DNA from: Neorhizobium alkalisoli
Lineage (GTDB): Bacteria > Pseudomonadota > Alphaproteobacteria > Rhizobiales > Rhizobiaceae
Assembly (NCBI RefSeq): GCF_007829835.1
Contig: NZ_VIWP01000011.1
Coordinates: 91,858-155,857 of the forward strand
DNA length: 64,000 bases
Direction of reading: 5' to 3'
Positions within the stretch are counted from its first letter, which is position 1. Each line of letters opens with the position of its first letter. The position numbers and the translations under genes were made by a program. The notes under the pieces were generated by a model. That model searched no databases, had not been told where the DNA came from, and saw only the letters and a list, made by a program, of their open reading frames with translations. Shown one piece after another: positions 9,283 to 17,837 of this stretch.

Positions 9283-10218
9283 TTACGCGACCCTGAGCAC
9301 GATCTTGCCCTGAACATGCTCTTGCTCCAGTGCACGCTGTGCTGCGGCCGCGTCTTCCAGCGGAAAGACTTTGTGAAGAACGACGTTGACCTTGCCCTGA
9401 TCGATAAGCTCACCGATTTCGGCGAGCTGCCTTGCGTTCGGATTGACCATGAAGCCAACTGCACGAACCTTCGACCGCTCTGCCGCCGCCTTGTCCGGCT
9501 CTCCAAGCGTCGAAACGATAACACCGCCCTCCTTCAGAATGGCGAAAGACCGATCCTGTGTCTCGCCGCCGATGAGATCAAGGACGAGATCAACCGGGTC
9601 AATGACCTCCTCAAACCGTTCCGAATGATAGTCGATGACTTGGTCGGCGCCGAGCTCCTTGGCAAGGCTCGCATCTGCGGGCGAAACCGTGGTCGCCACC
9701 CATGCACCCTTCGCCTTGGCGAACTGAATGGCAAAGTGGCCGACGCCGCCGCCGCCGCCATGGATCAGAACGCGCTGGCCGGCCTTGAGATTTCCATTCT
9801 GAAACAGCCCCTGCCATGCGGTCATGCCGGCGAGCGGAACGGCCGCAGCCTCGTCGAAGCTCAAACCGGCGGGCATACCAACAAGCTGGGATACGGGGAT
9901 GGACGCGAATTCTTCGTACCCACCGTGCTTGGCATCGAGCATCGCGAAAATTCTGTCGCCGACCTTGAACTCTGACACCCGATTTCCGACAGCGGCGACT
10001 TCGCCCGCGAGATCACGGCCGAGCGTCAGTGGCAGGTCATCCTCGCCGACCATGGCATATTCCCCTTTGCGGGTTTTCCAGTCGACGGGGTTGACGCTCG
10101 CAGCCATCACCTTGATCAGCACCTCATGGCCGCCGGGCTCTGGTCGTTCGACCCTTTCGAGTCGCAATACGTTTTCCGAACCGAACTCGTGAATTCTGAC
10201 CGCTCTCATCGATGGCAT
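9283..10218 (-). CDS. zinc-independent quinone oxidoreductase-like enzyme (MDR family)
   Basis: Medium-chain dehydrogenase/reductase of the NADPH:quinone reductase group, likely a soluble cytoplasmic enzyme reducing quinones or enals. The N-terminal GroES-like domain has VNPVDWKTRKG and LGRDLAGEV. The Rossmann domain has the nucleotide-binding IHGGGGGVGHFAIQFAKAKG, and ADQVIDYH follows. The zinc-ligand cysteines of alcohol dehydrogenases are absent. Translation probably begins at the ATG at 10218, six bases after GGAG; the frame is open 13 codons further upstream. It is transcribed away from the S21 gene and shows no operon partner. Confidence 0.85.
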   Translation of the reverse strand: MPSMRAVRIHEFGSENVLRLERVERPEPGGHEVLIKVMAASVNPVDWKTRKGEYAMVGEDDLPLTLGRDLAGEVAAVGNRVSEFKVGDRIFAMLDAKHGGYEEFASIPVSQLVGMPAGLSFDEAAAVPLAGMTAWQGLFQNGNLKAGQRVLIHGGGGGVGHFAIQFAKAKGAWVATTVSPADASLAKELGADQVIDYHSERFEEVIDPVDLVLDLIGGETQDRSFAILKEGGVIVSTLGEPDKAAAERSKVRAVGFMVNPNARQLAEIGELIDQGKVNVVLHKVFPLEDAAAAQRALEQEHVQGKIVLRVA

Positions 10219-10424
10219 CATAAACTCCATGATCTGTTGGTAGAGTTTATTCAACACATTGGAGCGGGGATTGTTTCAGACGAATGCGGTCCGTCGGCTG
10301 CCTCGGCTACTTGCCGGTGCGAATGTCACGAAACTGATACGGATCAAAGGTAGGGCCCAAGGCGTTGCAGCTGGAAAAGACCCTGCAACGCTCATAGAGC
10401 CTAGTGACCTAGGGCCCCGAAACT

Positions 10425-10637
10425 GTGAAAATCAATATCGAGGCTATGAACGCTATATCCGAGATGCTGAAGAGGCTTCGGGTGAGGCCACCGTCGCAGA
10501 TCAAGTTCCGCACCATCGCCAACGCGCCGATGACGGCGAAGTTTTCGAAGAACGAGCTTCTCCACGCTCTTCACGCGCTGGAATATGAAGGATCGATTGC
10601 CCTTCACGACGATCACAGCTTCAGCGTTTTAAAATAG
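10425..10637 (+). CDS. small hypothetical protein, possible winged-helix fold
   Basis: A 70-residue frame starting at GTG (an ATG at 10446 is an alternative). The product is basic and helix-rich, with NAISEMLKRLRVRP, then APMTAKFSKNELLHALHALEYEG and a short beta-like HDDHSFSVLK end, resembling a small winged-helix layout. I cannot assign a family. The ribosome site is weak. It sits between the oxidoreductase and rpsU without clear linkage. Confidence 0.4.
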   Translation: MKINIEAMNAISEMLKRLRVRPPSQIKFRTIANAPMTAKFSKNELLHALHALEYEGSIALHDDHSFSVLK

Positions 10638-10737
10638 CCGCTCGTAGTCCGCGGGGCGGATCTCGTCTGATGCAGATCGTTAGGGCGCAGACGGGTCTCC
10701 GCCACCTCCCGTGGCCTCCGCACCGATCAACGGTCGC

Positions 10738-10977
10738 TTATTTCGCCCGGGCGGGGCGTGTTTTGACGGCGACGATACCCATTTCACGGTCGAGCTTTTT
10801 CTTGGCGAGCTTACGCGCGCGGCGCACACCTTCCGCCTTTTCACGCGCTCGTTTGACGGAGGGTTTCTCGTAATACTCTCGCTGGCGCATCTCGCGAAGC
10901 ACGCCTTCTCGCTGCAGCTTCTTTTTGAGAACGCGAAGCGCCTGATCGACATTGTTGTCGCGGACAAGTATCTGCAC
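10738..10977 (-). CDS. rpsU: 30S ribosomal protein S21
   Basis: Small-subunit ribosomal protein of 79 residues. The start MQILVRDNNVDQALRVLKKK and the motif REYYEKPSVKRAREKAE are diagnostic for S21, followed by a long basic tail typical of alphaproteobacterial versions. S21 helps early 30S assembly and start-site selection. Rhizobia often carry more than one rpsU copy. A copy close to conjugation genes suggests a paralogue on a secondary replicon, or a chromid that has captured a housekeeping gene. Confidence 0.93.
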   Translation of the reverse strand: MQILVRDNNVDQALRVLKKKLQREGVLREMRQREYYEKPSVKRAREKAEGVRRARKLAKKKLDREMGIVAVKTRPARAK

Positions 10978-11357
10978 GGTTATCCCTCAAGACGTGGAAA
11001 GGCGTTTGCCGCAAGCCATTGCCTCATCTTCTGTGCATTGGCAATACGGCTCGACGATGCTCGCGGAGAATTTTGCCAAGCCTGCTGAAATCGTCCCTAT
11101 GGGACGAAGCGAATGGCCAAAATGCGGATTTCGATTTCCCGCTCAAGACGCGCGATATCGTCCAGTGCTGCTTCGATCACAAGGTTGAGCTGTTCGCGTG
11201 GTATGGTGCTGAGCTTGTGGGCGAGCGTCTTGCGAAGGTCTCGACCATTTATGCTTTCGCCATTATCAATCTGGTCTAAATCAGAGGTTCGACAGGATCG
11301 CAGGAGTGCGCTTCTCGGCCGGCAAGTCCTGGAGCGCGATGTTCGTCTCCAGATTGC
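10978..11357. other. intergenic with possible decayed frames
   Basis: About 380 bases without a supported gene. On the minus strand two stop-free stretches look protein-like but lack starts. One, about 11097-11282, would read a charged, helix-like sequence ending EIEIRILAIRFVP. The other, 11281-11355, reads NLETNIALQDLPAEKR and overlaps the Nudix stop. They may be remnants or chance. Confidence 0.3.
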
Positions 11358-11906
11358 TCACATCCCGCGGATTTCACCAGGAAGTCCACGGAGGAAATCT
11401 CGCAGGCCTTCGTGGCCGGCAGCCTCAGCTGCCTCAGCGACCGTGAACCAGGCGCGAGGGCGAAGTCCGTGCTCGGGATAGGCGTCTTCGATGGATTTCA
11501 CGGTGACCAGATGCACGATGACCCTATACCGGTTGGCGCTGCTGTCCTTGGAATAGAGAAACGAGCCGAGGATGGCGTCGGATATCTCGCCGCGTATGCC
11601 AGCCTCCTCAAAGGCTTCACGGGCGGCGGCGCTATGGGATGTCTCACCTGGATCGATATGGCCTTTTGGCAATCCCCATCTGCCGTTGCGTCTGCTGCCG
11701 ACCAGAAGAACTTGCCGCTCACCTGTGGCCGACAGCCGAAGACAGAGAGCGCCTGCCTGGTCGATGACGGGCGCCCCACCCGGCTGCAGATCTCGTCCCT
11801 TGATATTGCGTCGCATTTTCCTGTCCATGTCGATCACTTCCGGGCGCGTTGCTACCGTCATAGCCATTACAGGAAGATGAACTATATCGGGACGATGTGC
11901 GTTCAT
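11358..11906 (-). CDS. Nudix hydrolase
   Basis: Pyrophosphohydrolase of the Nudix family acting on nucleoside-diphosphate-linked compounds; substrate unknown. The Nudix box is intact: a Gly of GHIDPGE, then REAFEEAGI, with WGLPKG just before it. The family beta sheet is visible from about residue 47. The longest frame has 182 residues, but its start at 11906 would leave no room for a promoter opposite the divergent CYTH-CHAD gene. A start at the ATG at 11828, eight bases after GGAAG, is plausible. Together with the neighbouring CHAD protein it could act in phosphate-compound metabolism, which is inference. Confidence 0.85.
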   Translation of the reverse strand: MNAHRPDIVHLPVMAMTVATRPEVIDMDRKMRRNIKGRDLQPGGAPVIDQAGALCLRLSATGERQVLLVGSRRNGRWGLPKGHIDPGETSHSAAAREAFEEAGIRGEISDAILGSFLYSKDSSANRYRVIVHLVTVKSIEDAYPEHGLRPRAWFTVAEAAEAAGHEGLRDFLRGLPGEIRGM

Positions 11907-11937
11907 GCGCGTGGATAAACATTTACGGAGTGCAGTC

Positions 11938-13389
11938 TTGGCCGAAGTCGAACTGAAACTCGAAATCGATCCGGGTGATCTCGACCGCCTGCTTGCATCA
12001 AATGTTCTTGGCGAGCCGACCGAGACGATCGAGCAGCATTCGACCTATTTCGACACTGATGATAACGCGCTGTATGCCACCGGGTTCACACTACGCATCC
12101 GACGTGTCGGTGAGACCCGGGTCCAGACCGTCAAGGCGACGGGGGCTTCAGCTTCCATATTTGCTCGCAACGAATGGGAGACGCACGTCACGCAAGACCA
12201 GCCGGCCATCGAACATACCAGTCCTCTTGCCAACGAATTCGGTGATGAGCTCGCCCGGCTTGAGGCCAAATTCGAGGTCATCAACCACCGGCGTGTCTGG
12301 GCGGTCGAGGAGAACGGGTCGCAGATCGAGCTCGCTCTGGATGAAGGCGCCGCCGAGGCGATCGATCGAAAAACGCCCTTTGTCGAACTTGAGCTGGAGC
12401 TCAAGGACGGAAAGCCGGAGGATCTTTTTGTCCTGGCGCGCAAGATCGAGGCGGTTGTGCCAGTCAGGTTCGGTGTCCTGGCAAAGGCGGAACGTGGGTT
12501 TCGATTGCTGGATACCTCCCGCACCGTGGTGAAAGCAGAGCCGATCGAGCTGGACAGAGGTTCGTCTGCCGCCGCCGCATTCGTCGAGATTGCAAGTGCC
12601 TGTTTCCGGCAGTTCCGGTTGAACGAAACGATCCTCCACGCCCGGCGCAATCCAGAATCGCTCCACCAGGCACGGGTCGCACTGCGGCGCCTGCGCTCGG
12701 CCATCACCCTCTTCAAGCCGATGCTGCACGATGAAGAGGCAAAGCGGCTATCGGGTGAATTCCGCTGGCTGGCCGGGGTCTTGGGCGAGGCACGCAATAT
12801 CGACGTGCTGCTGCCGAAGGCCAAAGCCGGGAAACTTAGAGATCGCCTGGCGGAAAGCCGTGTGATTGCATATGAGGAGGTCGTGGCGGCGCTGGATAGT
12901 GCGCGGGCAAGAGCCCTGATGCTCGATTTCAACGAATGGGTTCATTGCGGGAACTATCGCAAAAATCCGGCAACTCGCGATGTCCGGGAATGCCCGGCGG
13001 CCGAGTTTTCGGCAAAGGTGTTGGACCGGGCCAGAAAGAAGCTGAAAAAACATGGGCGCGATCTCGCCGGCATTGATGATGAGCATCGCCATGAAGTTCG
13101 CAAGGATGCCAAAAAACTCCGCTACGCGGCAGAATTCTTTCGATCGCTTTACGCCGATAAACAAAGCGCGCGCCGATACAAGCGTTTCGTGAAGGCCATG
13201 GAGGCGTTGCAGGACGAGCTCGGCCTGCTGAACGATCTGGCTACTGGCCCATCCGTTTTGGACAAGCACGGGCTCACCAATCTGCCGGATGCGGAAAAAC
13301 TGATCCTGCACGCCGACAAGCGCTCCCTGATCGACCAAGCTCAAACCGCGCTGGATGATGTCCTGGACGCAAAGCGCTTCTGGCGCTGA
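11938..13389 (+). CDS. CYTH and CHAD domain protein
   Basis: Two-domain protein linked to triphosphate or polyphosphate binding. The N-terminal CYTH domain (about residues 1-190) starts with the ExExK signature EVELKLEI and has FTLRIRRVG and TVKATG. The C-terminal CHAD domain (about 210-480) is alpha-helical, with conserved His/Arg/Lys such as ESLHQARVALRRLRSA and HEVRKDAKKLRYAAEF. I chose the TTG at 11938, seven bases after GGAG, because CYTH domains begin right at the ExExK strand; an ATG at 11905 is in frame but abuts the divergent Nudix gene. Confidence 0.85.
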   Translation: MAEVELKLEIDPGDLDRLLASNVLGEPTETIEQHSTYFDTDDNALYATGFTLRIRRVGETRVQTVKATGASASIFARNEWETHVTQDQPAIEHTSPLANEFGDELARLEAKFEVINHRRVWAVEENGSQIELALDEGAAEAIDRKTPFVELELELKDGKPEDLFVLARKIEAVVPVRFGVLAKAERGFRLLDTSRTVVKAEPIELDRGSSAAAAFVEIASACFRQFRLNETILHARRNPESLHQARVALRRLRSAITLFKPMLHDEEAKRLSGEFRWLAGVLGEARNIDVLLPKAKAGKLRDRLAESRVIAYEEVVAALDSARARALMLDFNEWVHCGNYRKNPATRDVRECPAAEFSAKVLDRARKKLKKHGRDLAGIDDEHRHEVRKDAKKLRYAAEFFRSLYADKQSARRYKRFVKAMEALQDELGLLNDLATGPSVLDKHGLTNLPDAEKLILHADKRSLIDQAQTALDDVLDAKRFWR

Positions 13390-13395
13390 CGGTCG

Positions 13396-13767
13396 TCAGA
13401 CCGTCAGACCGTGAGCTTCCAGGGCTTTGAAGAGCTCGGTCTCACCCACCGGTTTGATCAGGAAGGTGGCATCCACGGGAAGTGTCGTAGCATCTGGATT
13501 GTATCGTCCGGAAATAACGATGATCCGGCAATCAGGCCAGCGGTCACCAACCCGGCGCGCCAGTTCCAGTCCATCCATCGAGCCCGGCATGTCGATATCG
13601 GTGATGAGCGCTGAGACATCCGCTTCAAGCAGGATCGCCCAGGCCTCGTCGGCATTGGCCGCTTCCAGCACCGCGTAGCCGGCGTCTTGCAGGGTATCGG
13701 CGAGATCCATCCGGATCAGACCATCATCTTCGACGACCAGAAGTGGTCCCTTTGTTGATAAGGCCAT
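13396..13767 (-). CDS. single-domain response regulator
   Basis: Receiver domain without an output domain, 123 residues. The acidic pair VVEDDG (residues 13-15), the phospho-acceptor Asp57 in LITDIDMPG, the ISGR Ser/Thr site and the FLIKP lysine are all present. The ATG at 13767 follows GGAG by seven bases and lies one base after the stop of the upstream HWE kinase, so the two are translationally coupled. Its partner is therefore very likely that kinase, and the output may be phosphotransfer or binding to another protein. Confidence 0.88.
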   Translation of the reverse strand: MALSTKGPLLVVEDDGLIRMDLADTLQDAGYAVLEAANADEAWAILLEADVSALITDIDMPGSMDGLELARRVGDRWPDCRIIVISGRYNPDATTLPVDATFLIKPVGETELFKALEAHGLTV

Positions 13768-13768
13768 A

Positions 13769-15235
13769 TCAGTGCTCCTTCTGGAAACCGGCAAGATCGG
13801 CCGAAATCGAAAATCTCAGGCCGTCGGCTTCGTAGTCGATCGACAACTGACAATCCGCTGTGCCGTTGAGGCCGGCTCTGATCAAGCGACTGCCTGTCCC
13901 TTCTTTTTCGGGTTTCGACACAGGTGGCCCGCCGGTTTCTTTCCACTCGAGCTTGAAGCGATCGCGGTATGGGCCGCCGACGCGCCAGGTCAACGTAACG
14001 CGGCCGTCCGGACTGGAAAGCGCACCGTATTTTACGGCGTTGGTGGCCAATTCATGCAGGATCAGCGATAGCGAAAGGGCCGGTCGAGACCCTACGGTCA
14101 TATTCGGGCCGGCCACGAGAATGCGCGGACGGTCGGGATTGTCATGAATGGCGGTCATCTGGCCGACGAGATCGCCGACCCTTGAATGACCGGTTCCCCC
14201 TTCGATGATCGCATCGTGCGATCGGCTTAGAACCGCAATCCGATCGCTGAGGTTCGTGCGCGCGGTCTGCATGTCGGGTGCATATCGTAATGTCTGCGAG
14301 GCGATTGCCTGGACCATGGCGAGCTGGTTTTTCAGTCGGTGGCCGAGCTCGTAGGCGAGCAGCTCGCGATGCTTTTCTTCCGCCCTTAGCGCCGTGACAT
14401 CGCGGGCCTGCACGAGAATTCCCGTGATGCAGCCTTCGGCGCTGCGTGTCGGCTGGTATACGAGATCGATGAGACGGTTCTGCTCTTCGCCCTCAGGACC
14501 CCGGTTCAGCTTGACCGGCAGGTTCTTTGCGATGAACGGATCACCGGTCTTAAAAACACCGTCCAGGATTCCGATGAAGCCCTGCCGGATCACCTCGGGC
14601 ACGGCGTCTGCGACCGTTTTACCGATGATCTCACGCCCAACGCCGATCATCGCGTAATATTCTTCATTGGCGTATTCGAAGACGTGATCTTTGCTCGTCA
14701 GCATGGCGATGCCGCCCTGGCTGAGCTCGAAGACCTGCATGAAGCGTTCCTTGAGGTCATCCTGCACACGACGGGCGCGCACCTCTGATGTTGTCTCAGT
14801 GCAGGCGCAGAACATGCCCAGCACCGAGCCCCACGGATCGCGTACCGGCGTATAGGAGAACGCGAAATGGGTTTCTTCGGGATAACCGTTGCGGTGCATC
14901 GTGAACTGGATGTCGTCCATCGACGTACCCTGACCGGCATAGGCCGCCGAGATGATCGGCTCGACCTGGTCCCAAATATCATGCCAAAGGGATTGGAAAC
15001 TTTTACCGAAAGCGGCTGGATGGCGGTTGCCGCACATCGCGGCATAGCCGTCATTGTAAAGCGTGGTCTGCTCCGGACCCCAAACGATCAGCATCGGCTG
15101 CAGCGAGCCGAGCATGACGCTGGTCAGTGTCTTGAGCTCAGGCGGCCACGACGATTGCAGTCCGAGCGGAGACGCCGCCCAATCGAAGTCCTCAAAGATC
15201 GTCGCGCAGCCACTGGGTGGAAACTGAATGTTCAA
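13769..15235 (-). CDS. PAS-containing HWE-family histidine kinase
   Basis: Soluble sensor kinase of 488 residues. It has two PAS-like regions (about 40-150 and 165-290) followed by an HWE catalytic core. The phosphorylated histidine lies in ELGHRLKNQLAMVQA, the N box in HELATNAVKYGAL, and the family-defining W-x-E in LEWKETGG. HWE kinases are abundant in Rhizobiales and often feed light, redox or general stress signalling. No transmembrane segment is seen, so it should sense a cytoplasmic signal. It is immediately followed by the response regulator with a one-base gap. Confidence 0.88.
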   Translation of the reverse strand: MNIQFPPSGCATIFEDFDWAASPLGLQSSWPPELKTLTSVMLGSLQPMLIVWGPEQTTLYNDGYAAMCGNRHPAAFGKSFQSLWHDIWDQVEPIISAAYAGQGTSMDDIQFTMHRNGYPEETHFAFSYTPVRDPWGSVLGMFCACTETTSEVRARRVQDDLKERFMQVFELSQGGIAMLTSKDHVFEYANEEYYAMIGVGREIIGKTVADAVPEVIRQGFIGILDGVFKTGDPFIAKNLPVKLNRGPEGEEQNRLIDLVYQPTRSAEGCITGILVQARDVTALRAEEKHRELLAYELGHRLKNQLAMVQAIASQTLRYAPDMQTARTNLSDRIAVLSRSHDAIIEGGTGHSRVGDLVGQMTAIHDNPDRPRILVAGPNMTVGSRPALSLSLILHELATNAVKYGALSSPDGRVTLTWRVGGPYRDRFKLEWKETGGPPVSKPEKEGTGSRLIRAGLNGTADCQLSIDYEADGLRFSISADLAGFQKEH

Positions 15236-15505
15236 AGCTGGCTGTGATCCTGATGTTAAGCCGTGGCTGATATATGGGAAGGGCAGGGCATTTGGAAAGG
15301 TTGGATCGCTGTAGGCAGTTAATTCGGGAGGATTGTCAGGCCGGTGTTTCCGATCGGTTCAAATCTATCGCGCCGTTCGGCATGGGAATATGCGAATATA
15401 GACATTAAAGTCGCATGGCCCTAATGTCTTTCTCACCGTTCGCAGACTGTTAGGGCGCGGACGGCTGGGAGTTCATCCGCTCTTGCCCCAAGCTGGAGTG
15501 TATCC

Positions 15506-17251
15506 ATGTCTATCTCCATTGAAATCACTCCCGTCGAAATCGAAACCTCGAAAATTGCGACACCCCTGTCGACGCTGAACAGGGCGATTGCAGCGATGGG
15601 ACGCGCCGAGAGTTTCGAAGATGTAGTTGGAACGCTGCGCGCCACTGTGCGATCGCTGATCGGCTGTGATGGGGTTGCTATCATCCGCCGCGACGGCGAT
15701 CTCTGCCACTACATCGAAGAAGATGCGATCGGCCCGTTATGGAAGGGCCATAAGTTTCCTGCTTCGGCCTGTATCAGCGGCTGGGCGATGATCCATCGGC
15801 AGACCGTGCTGGTGCCGGATGTAGCGAAGGACGACCGTATCCCGTACGAGCTCTACCGAGACACGTTCGTCAAATCCGTCGCGATGGCGCCTGTTCATGT
15901 CGAAAATCCGATCGGCGCCATCGGGGCCTATTGGGCGAGACCATATTCGCCGGCCGAGTGGGAAGTTGATGTGCTGGAAACGCTCGCGGGAGCGGCCGCC
16001 ATCGCAATCGAGAAGACCCAGGCGATCCAGACCGTCGCCAACGCTGATATGCGGCTTGATGGGAATGGTGCGGAAGGCGCGGCAGACTTTTCCAAGGATA
16101 TCGCGCGGGTCGCCGGCATTGCCGCGGTGCCAACGATCCTCGATGTGGTCCTGCGCATGACGGGAATGGGCTTTGCTGCTGTCGCCAGGGTTACCGATGA
16201 TCGCTGGATCACCTGCCAATCGCTCGACCATGTCGGCTTTGGTCTTAAGCCCGGCGACGAGCTTCCGGTCGAGAGCACGCTCTGCGATGAAATCCGCGGC
16301 CATCGTCAGCCGATCGTCTTCGATGATGCCGCCGAAGAACCTCTCTACCGAGACCACCACACGCTGAGAATTTATGGTCTGCGCAGCTACATCTCCGTGC
16401 CGATCATTCTGGCTAACGGCCAGTTTTTTGGGACGCTCTGCGCCATCGATCCCAATCCGGCGAAGGTCAATAATCCGCAGGTCATTGGCACCTTCAAACT
16501 GTTTGCTGAACTGATTGGCCATCACCTCTATACGGACGACCGCCTCAAGGCGACGGAAGAGCTGCTCGAACGCGAGAAGGGTCTGTCCGAGCTGCGCGAG
16601 CAGTTCATCGCCGTTCTTGGCCATGACCTGCGCAATCCGATTGCCGCGGTCGACGCCGGCACCTCGCGCCTCCTGAAGGAAGGCTGGACCGCCCGCAGCC
16701 CTCTCGTCCTGAAACTGATGAAGGCCAGTATTTCGCGGATGATCGGCCTTGTCGACAACGTCATGGACCTGGCCCGGGCGCGAATGGGCGGAGGGATCAC
16801 CCTCGATCTGGCAGAGGACGATCTTGGCCTCACTCTTCGCCATATTGTCGAAGAGCTGCAGCTATCCCATCCCGATCGCGAAATCGCTATTTCTCTTGAT
16901 CTTCCGGGAGCACTTGCCATCGACAGACTGCGGCTTGCCCAGCTGTTTTCCAATCTGGTGTCGAATGCCATCACCCATGGTGTTGAGACCGAGCCCGTCA
17001 GGATTGTTGCTGGCGTGAATGGCAGGATGCTGGAAGTGTCTGTCGCGAACGGCGGGCAGCCGATTTCGGAAGAGACGATTGCCAAACTGTTTCAGCCCTT
17101 CCGGCGCGGCGATCTGCGGCCGAGCATGCAGGGACTGGGTCTCGGTCTGTTTATCGCCTCGGAGATCGCCACAGCTCATGGCGGGGCGATTGTCGTGAAG
17201 TCGGATGAGATGGAAACCCGCTTCACCTTCCGCATGCCGTTGGCAGGGTGA
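15506..17251 (+). CDS. GAF-domain sensor histidine kinase
   Basis: Cytoplasmic histidine kinase of 581 residues with two GAF domains (about 20-175 and 195-350), a HisKA dimerisation domain with the phospho-accepting H in VLGHDLRNPIA near residue 373, and a HATPase_c domain with NLVSNAITHG and GLGLGLFIASEIA. The first GAF domain has one cysteine in SLIGCDGVAI, but a bilin attachment site is not clear. It is transcribed away from the HWE kinase gene across a 270-base gap. No response regulator lies beside it. Confidence 0.88.
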   Translation: MSISIEITPVEIETSKIATPLSTLNRAIAAMGRAESFEDVVGTLRATVRSLIGCDGVAIIRRDGDLCHYIEEDAIGPLWKGHKFPASACISGWAMIHRQTVLVPDVAKDDRIPYELYRDTFVKSVAMAPVHVENPIGAIGAYWARPYSPAEWEVDVLETLAGAAAIAIEKTQAIQTVANADMRLDGNGAEGAADFSKDIARVAGIAAVPTILDVVLRMTGMGFAAVARVTDDRWITCQSLDHVGFGLKPGDELPVESTLCDEIRGHRQPIVFDDAAEEPLYRDHHTLRIYGLRSYISVPIILANGQFFGTLCAIDPNPAKVNNPQVIGTFKLFAELIGHHLYTDDRLKATEELLEREKGLSELREQFIAVLGHDLRNPIAAVDAGTSRLLKEGWTARSPLVLKLMKASISRMIGLVDNVMDLARARMGGGITLDLAEDDLGLTLRHIVEELQLSHPDREIAISLDLPGALAIDRLRLAQLFSNLVSNAITHGVETEPVRIVAGVNGRMLEVSVANGGQPISEETIAKLFQPFRRGDLRPSMQGLGLGLFIASEIATAHGGAIVVKSDEMETRFTFRMPLAG

Positions 17252-17443
17252 GGCTGTGGCCGAAATGCGGCGCCAGATAGGTTCGGCGGTCTCAGGGCTG
17301 ACTTCTTATGAACACATTGGTCGCGTAGAAGATTTCATCGGCATTGCTGATGAGCGCTGAATGAATTCGCCGCTCGCAATGCTTCGTCGCGATCTGGCTT
17401 TGACCACGGATGTACTGGCATTGGTAAAGAGGCGACGATGAGG

Positions 17444-17475
17444 AAGGTCGGTGCGATTTCGCCCCGGCCTTTTTT
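17444..17475 (+). terminator. rho-independent terminator-like hairpin
   Basis: An 8-bp stem with one G-T pair (17444-17451 with 17464-17471), an inner GCG/CGC extension and a T run to 17475. It lies about 190 bases after the GAF kinase stop, so it could end that transcript or a short RNA starting in the gap. Confidence 0.55.
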
Positions 17476-17541
17476 GTTGTCGCCACGTCCAATCATTTAG
17501 ATGGTGCGTCGGTAATTGTATGATTTCGCGGTAGTTCGAAA

Positions 17542-17574
17542 CCAAGGGTCACTGGTTCGTATCAGTTCAAGACC
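17542..17574 (+). repeat. tRNA-3'-end-like repeat, left copy (candidate att site)
   Basis: The core GGTTCGTATCAGTTCAAGA resembles a T-arm plus acceptor end of a tRNA. A copy with few changes (one gap and about six mismatches over 34 bases) lies at 24625-24658 in the same orientation, on the other side of the island with hipBA, HNH and recombinase genes. A third, shorter relative is at 41648-41669. Confidence 0.45.
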
Positions 17575-17657
17575 TGACGTCTGACCAAATGGGCTATTGA
17601 TGCAGGCGTTTTTGTCGATTTAAACACTCAAATCCGGAAGCCGGCCACCTCATTGAT

Positions 17658-17668
17658 TATACTAGATT
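17658..17668 (+). repeat. 11-base direct repeat TATACTAGATT (second copy 17813-17823)
   Basis: The exact word TATACTAGATT occurs at 17658-17668 and 17813-17823, 155 bases apart. The second copy is 15 bases before the GSU2403-type nucleotidyltransferase start. The flanks are partly conserved as well (A-rich downstream). It could be an operator, a promoter element or a small duplication. Confidence 0.5.
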
Positions 17669-17837
17669 CGACAAAATGGTGTAATTACTCTAGGCATACG
17701 AAATGGCCATCTTGTCTTGCGCCGAACAGATCGCCTCACTTCATACTCAGAGTTCGACATCGCGATGTGGAAGGGTCAACCATCCTGCTAACAACGTCCT
17801 ACTATACTAGATTTGTGAAAACGATATAGAGGTCGCA

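Larger units (their letters stand above)
17252..17837. other. intergenic region with terminator and repeats, no gene
   Basis: About 585 bases without a supported coding sequence, AT-richer than its neighbours toward the right end. It holds the hairpin at 17444-17475, a tRNA-3'-end-like repeat at 17542-17574, and two copies of an 11-base repeat before the nucleotidyltransferase gene. It appears to be the left boundary of the accessory island. Confidence 0.5.

Noticed and set aside
11097..11282. Minus-strand stop-free stretch with protein-like charged sequence (LRKTLAHKLSTIPREQLNLVIEAAL)
   Set aside because: No start codon in frame at the expected place; could be a remnant but cannot be supported.
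11281..11357. Minus-strand frame reading NLETNIALQDLPAEKR just after the Nudix stop, resembling the tail of an Lrp-type regulator
   Set aside because: Only about 26 residues, no independent start or ribosome site, and the similarity is too vague to call a pseudogene.
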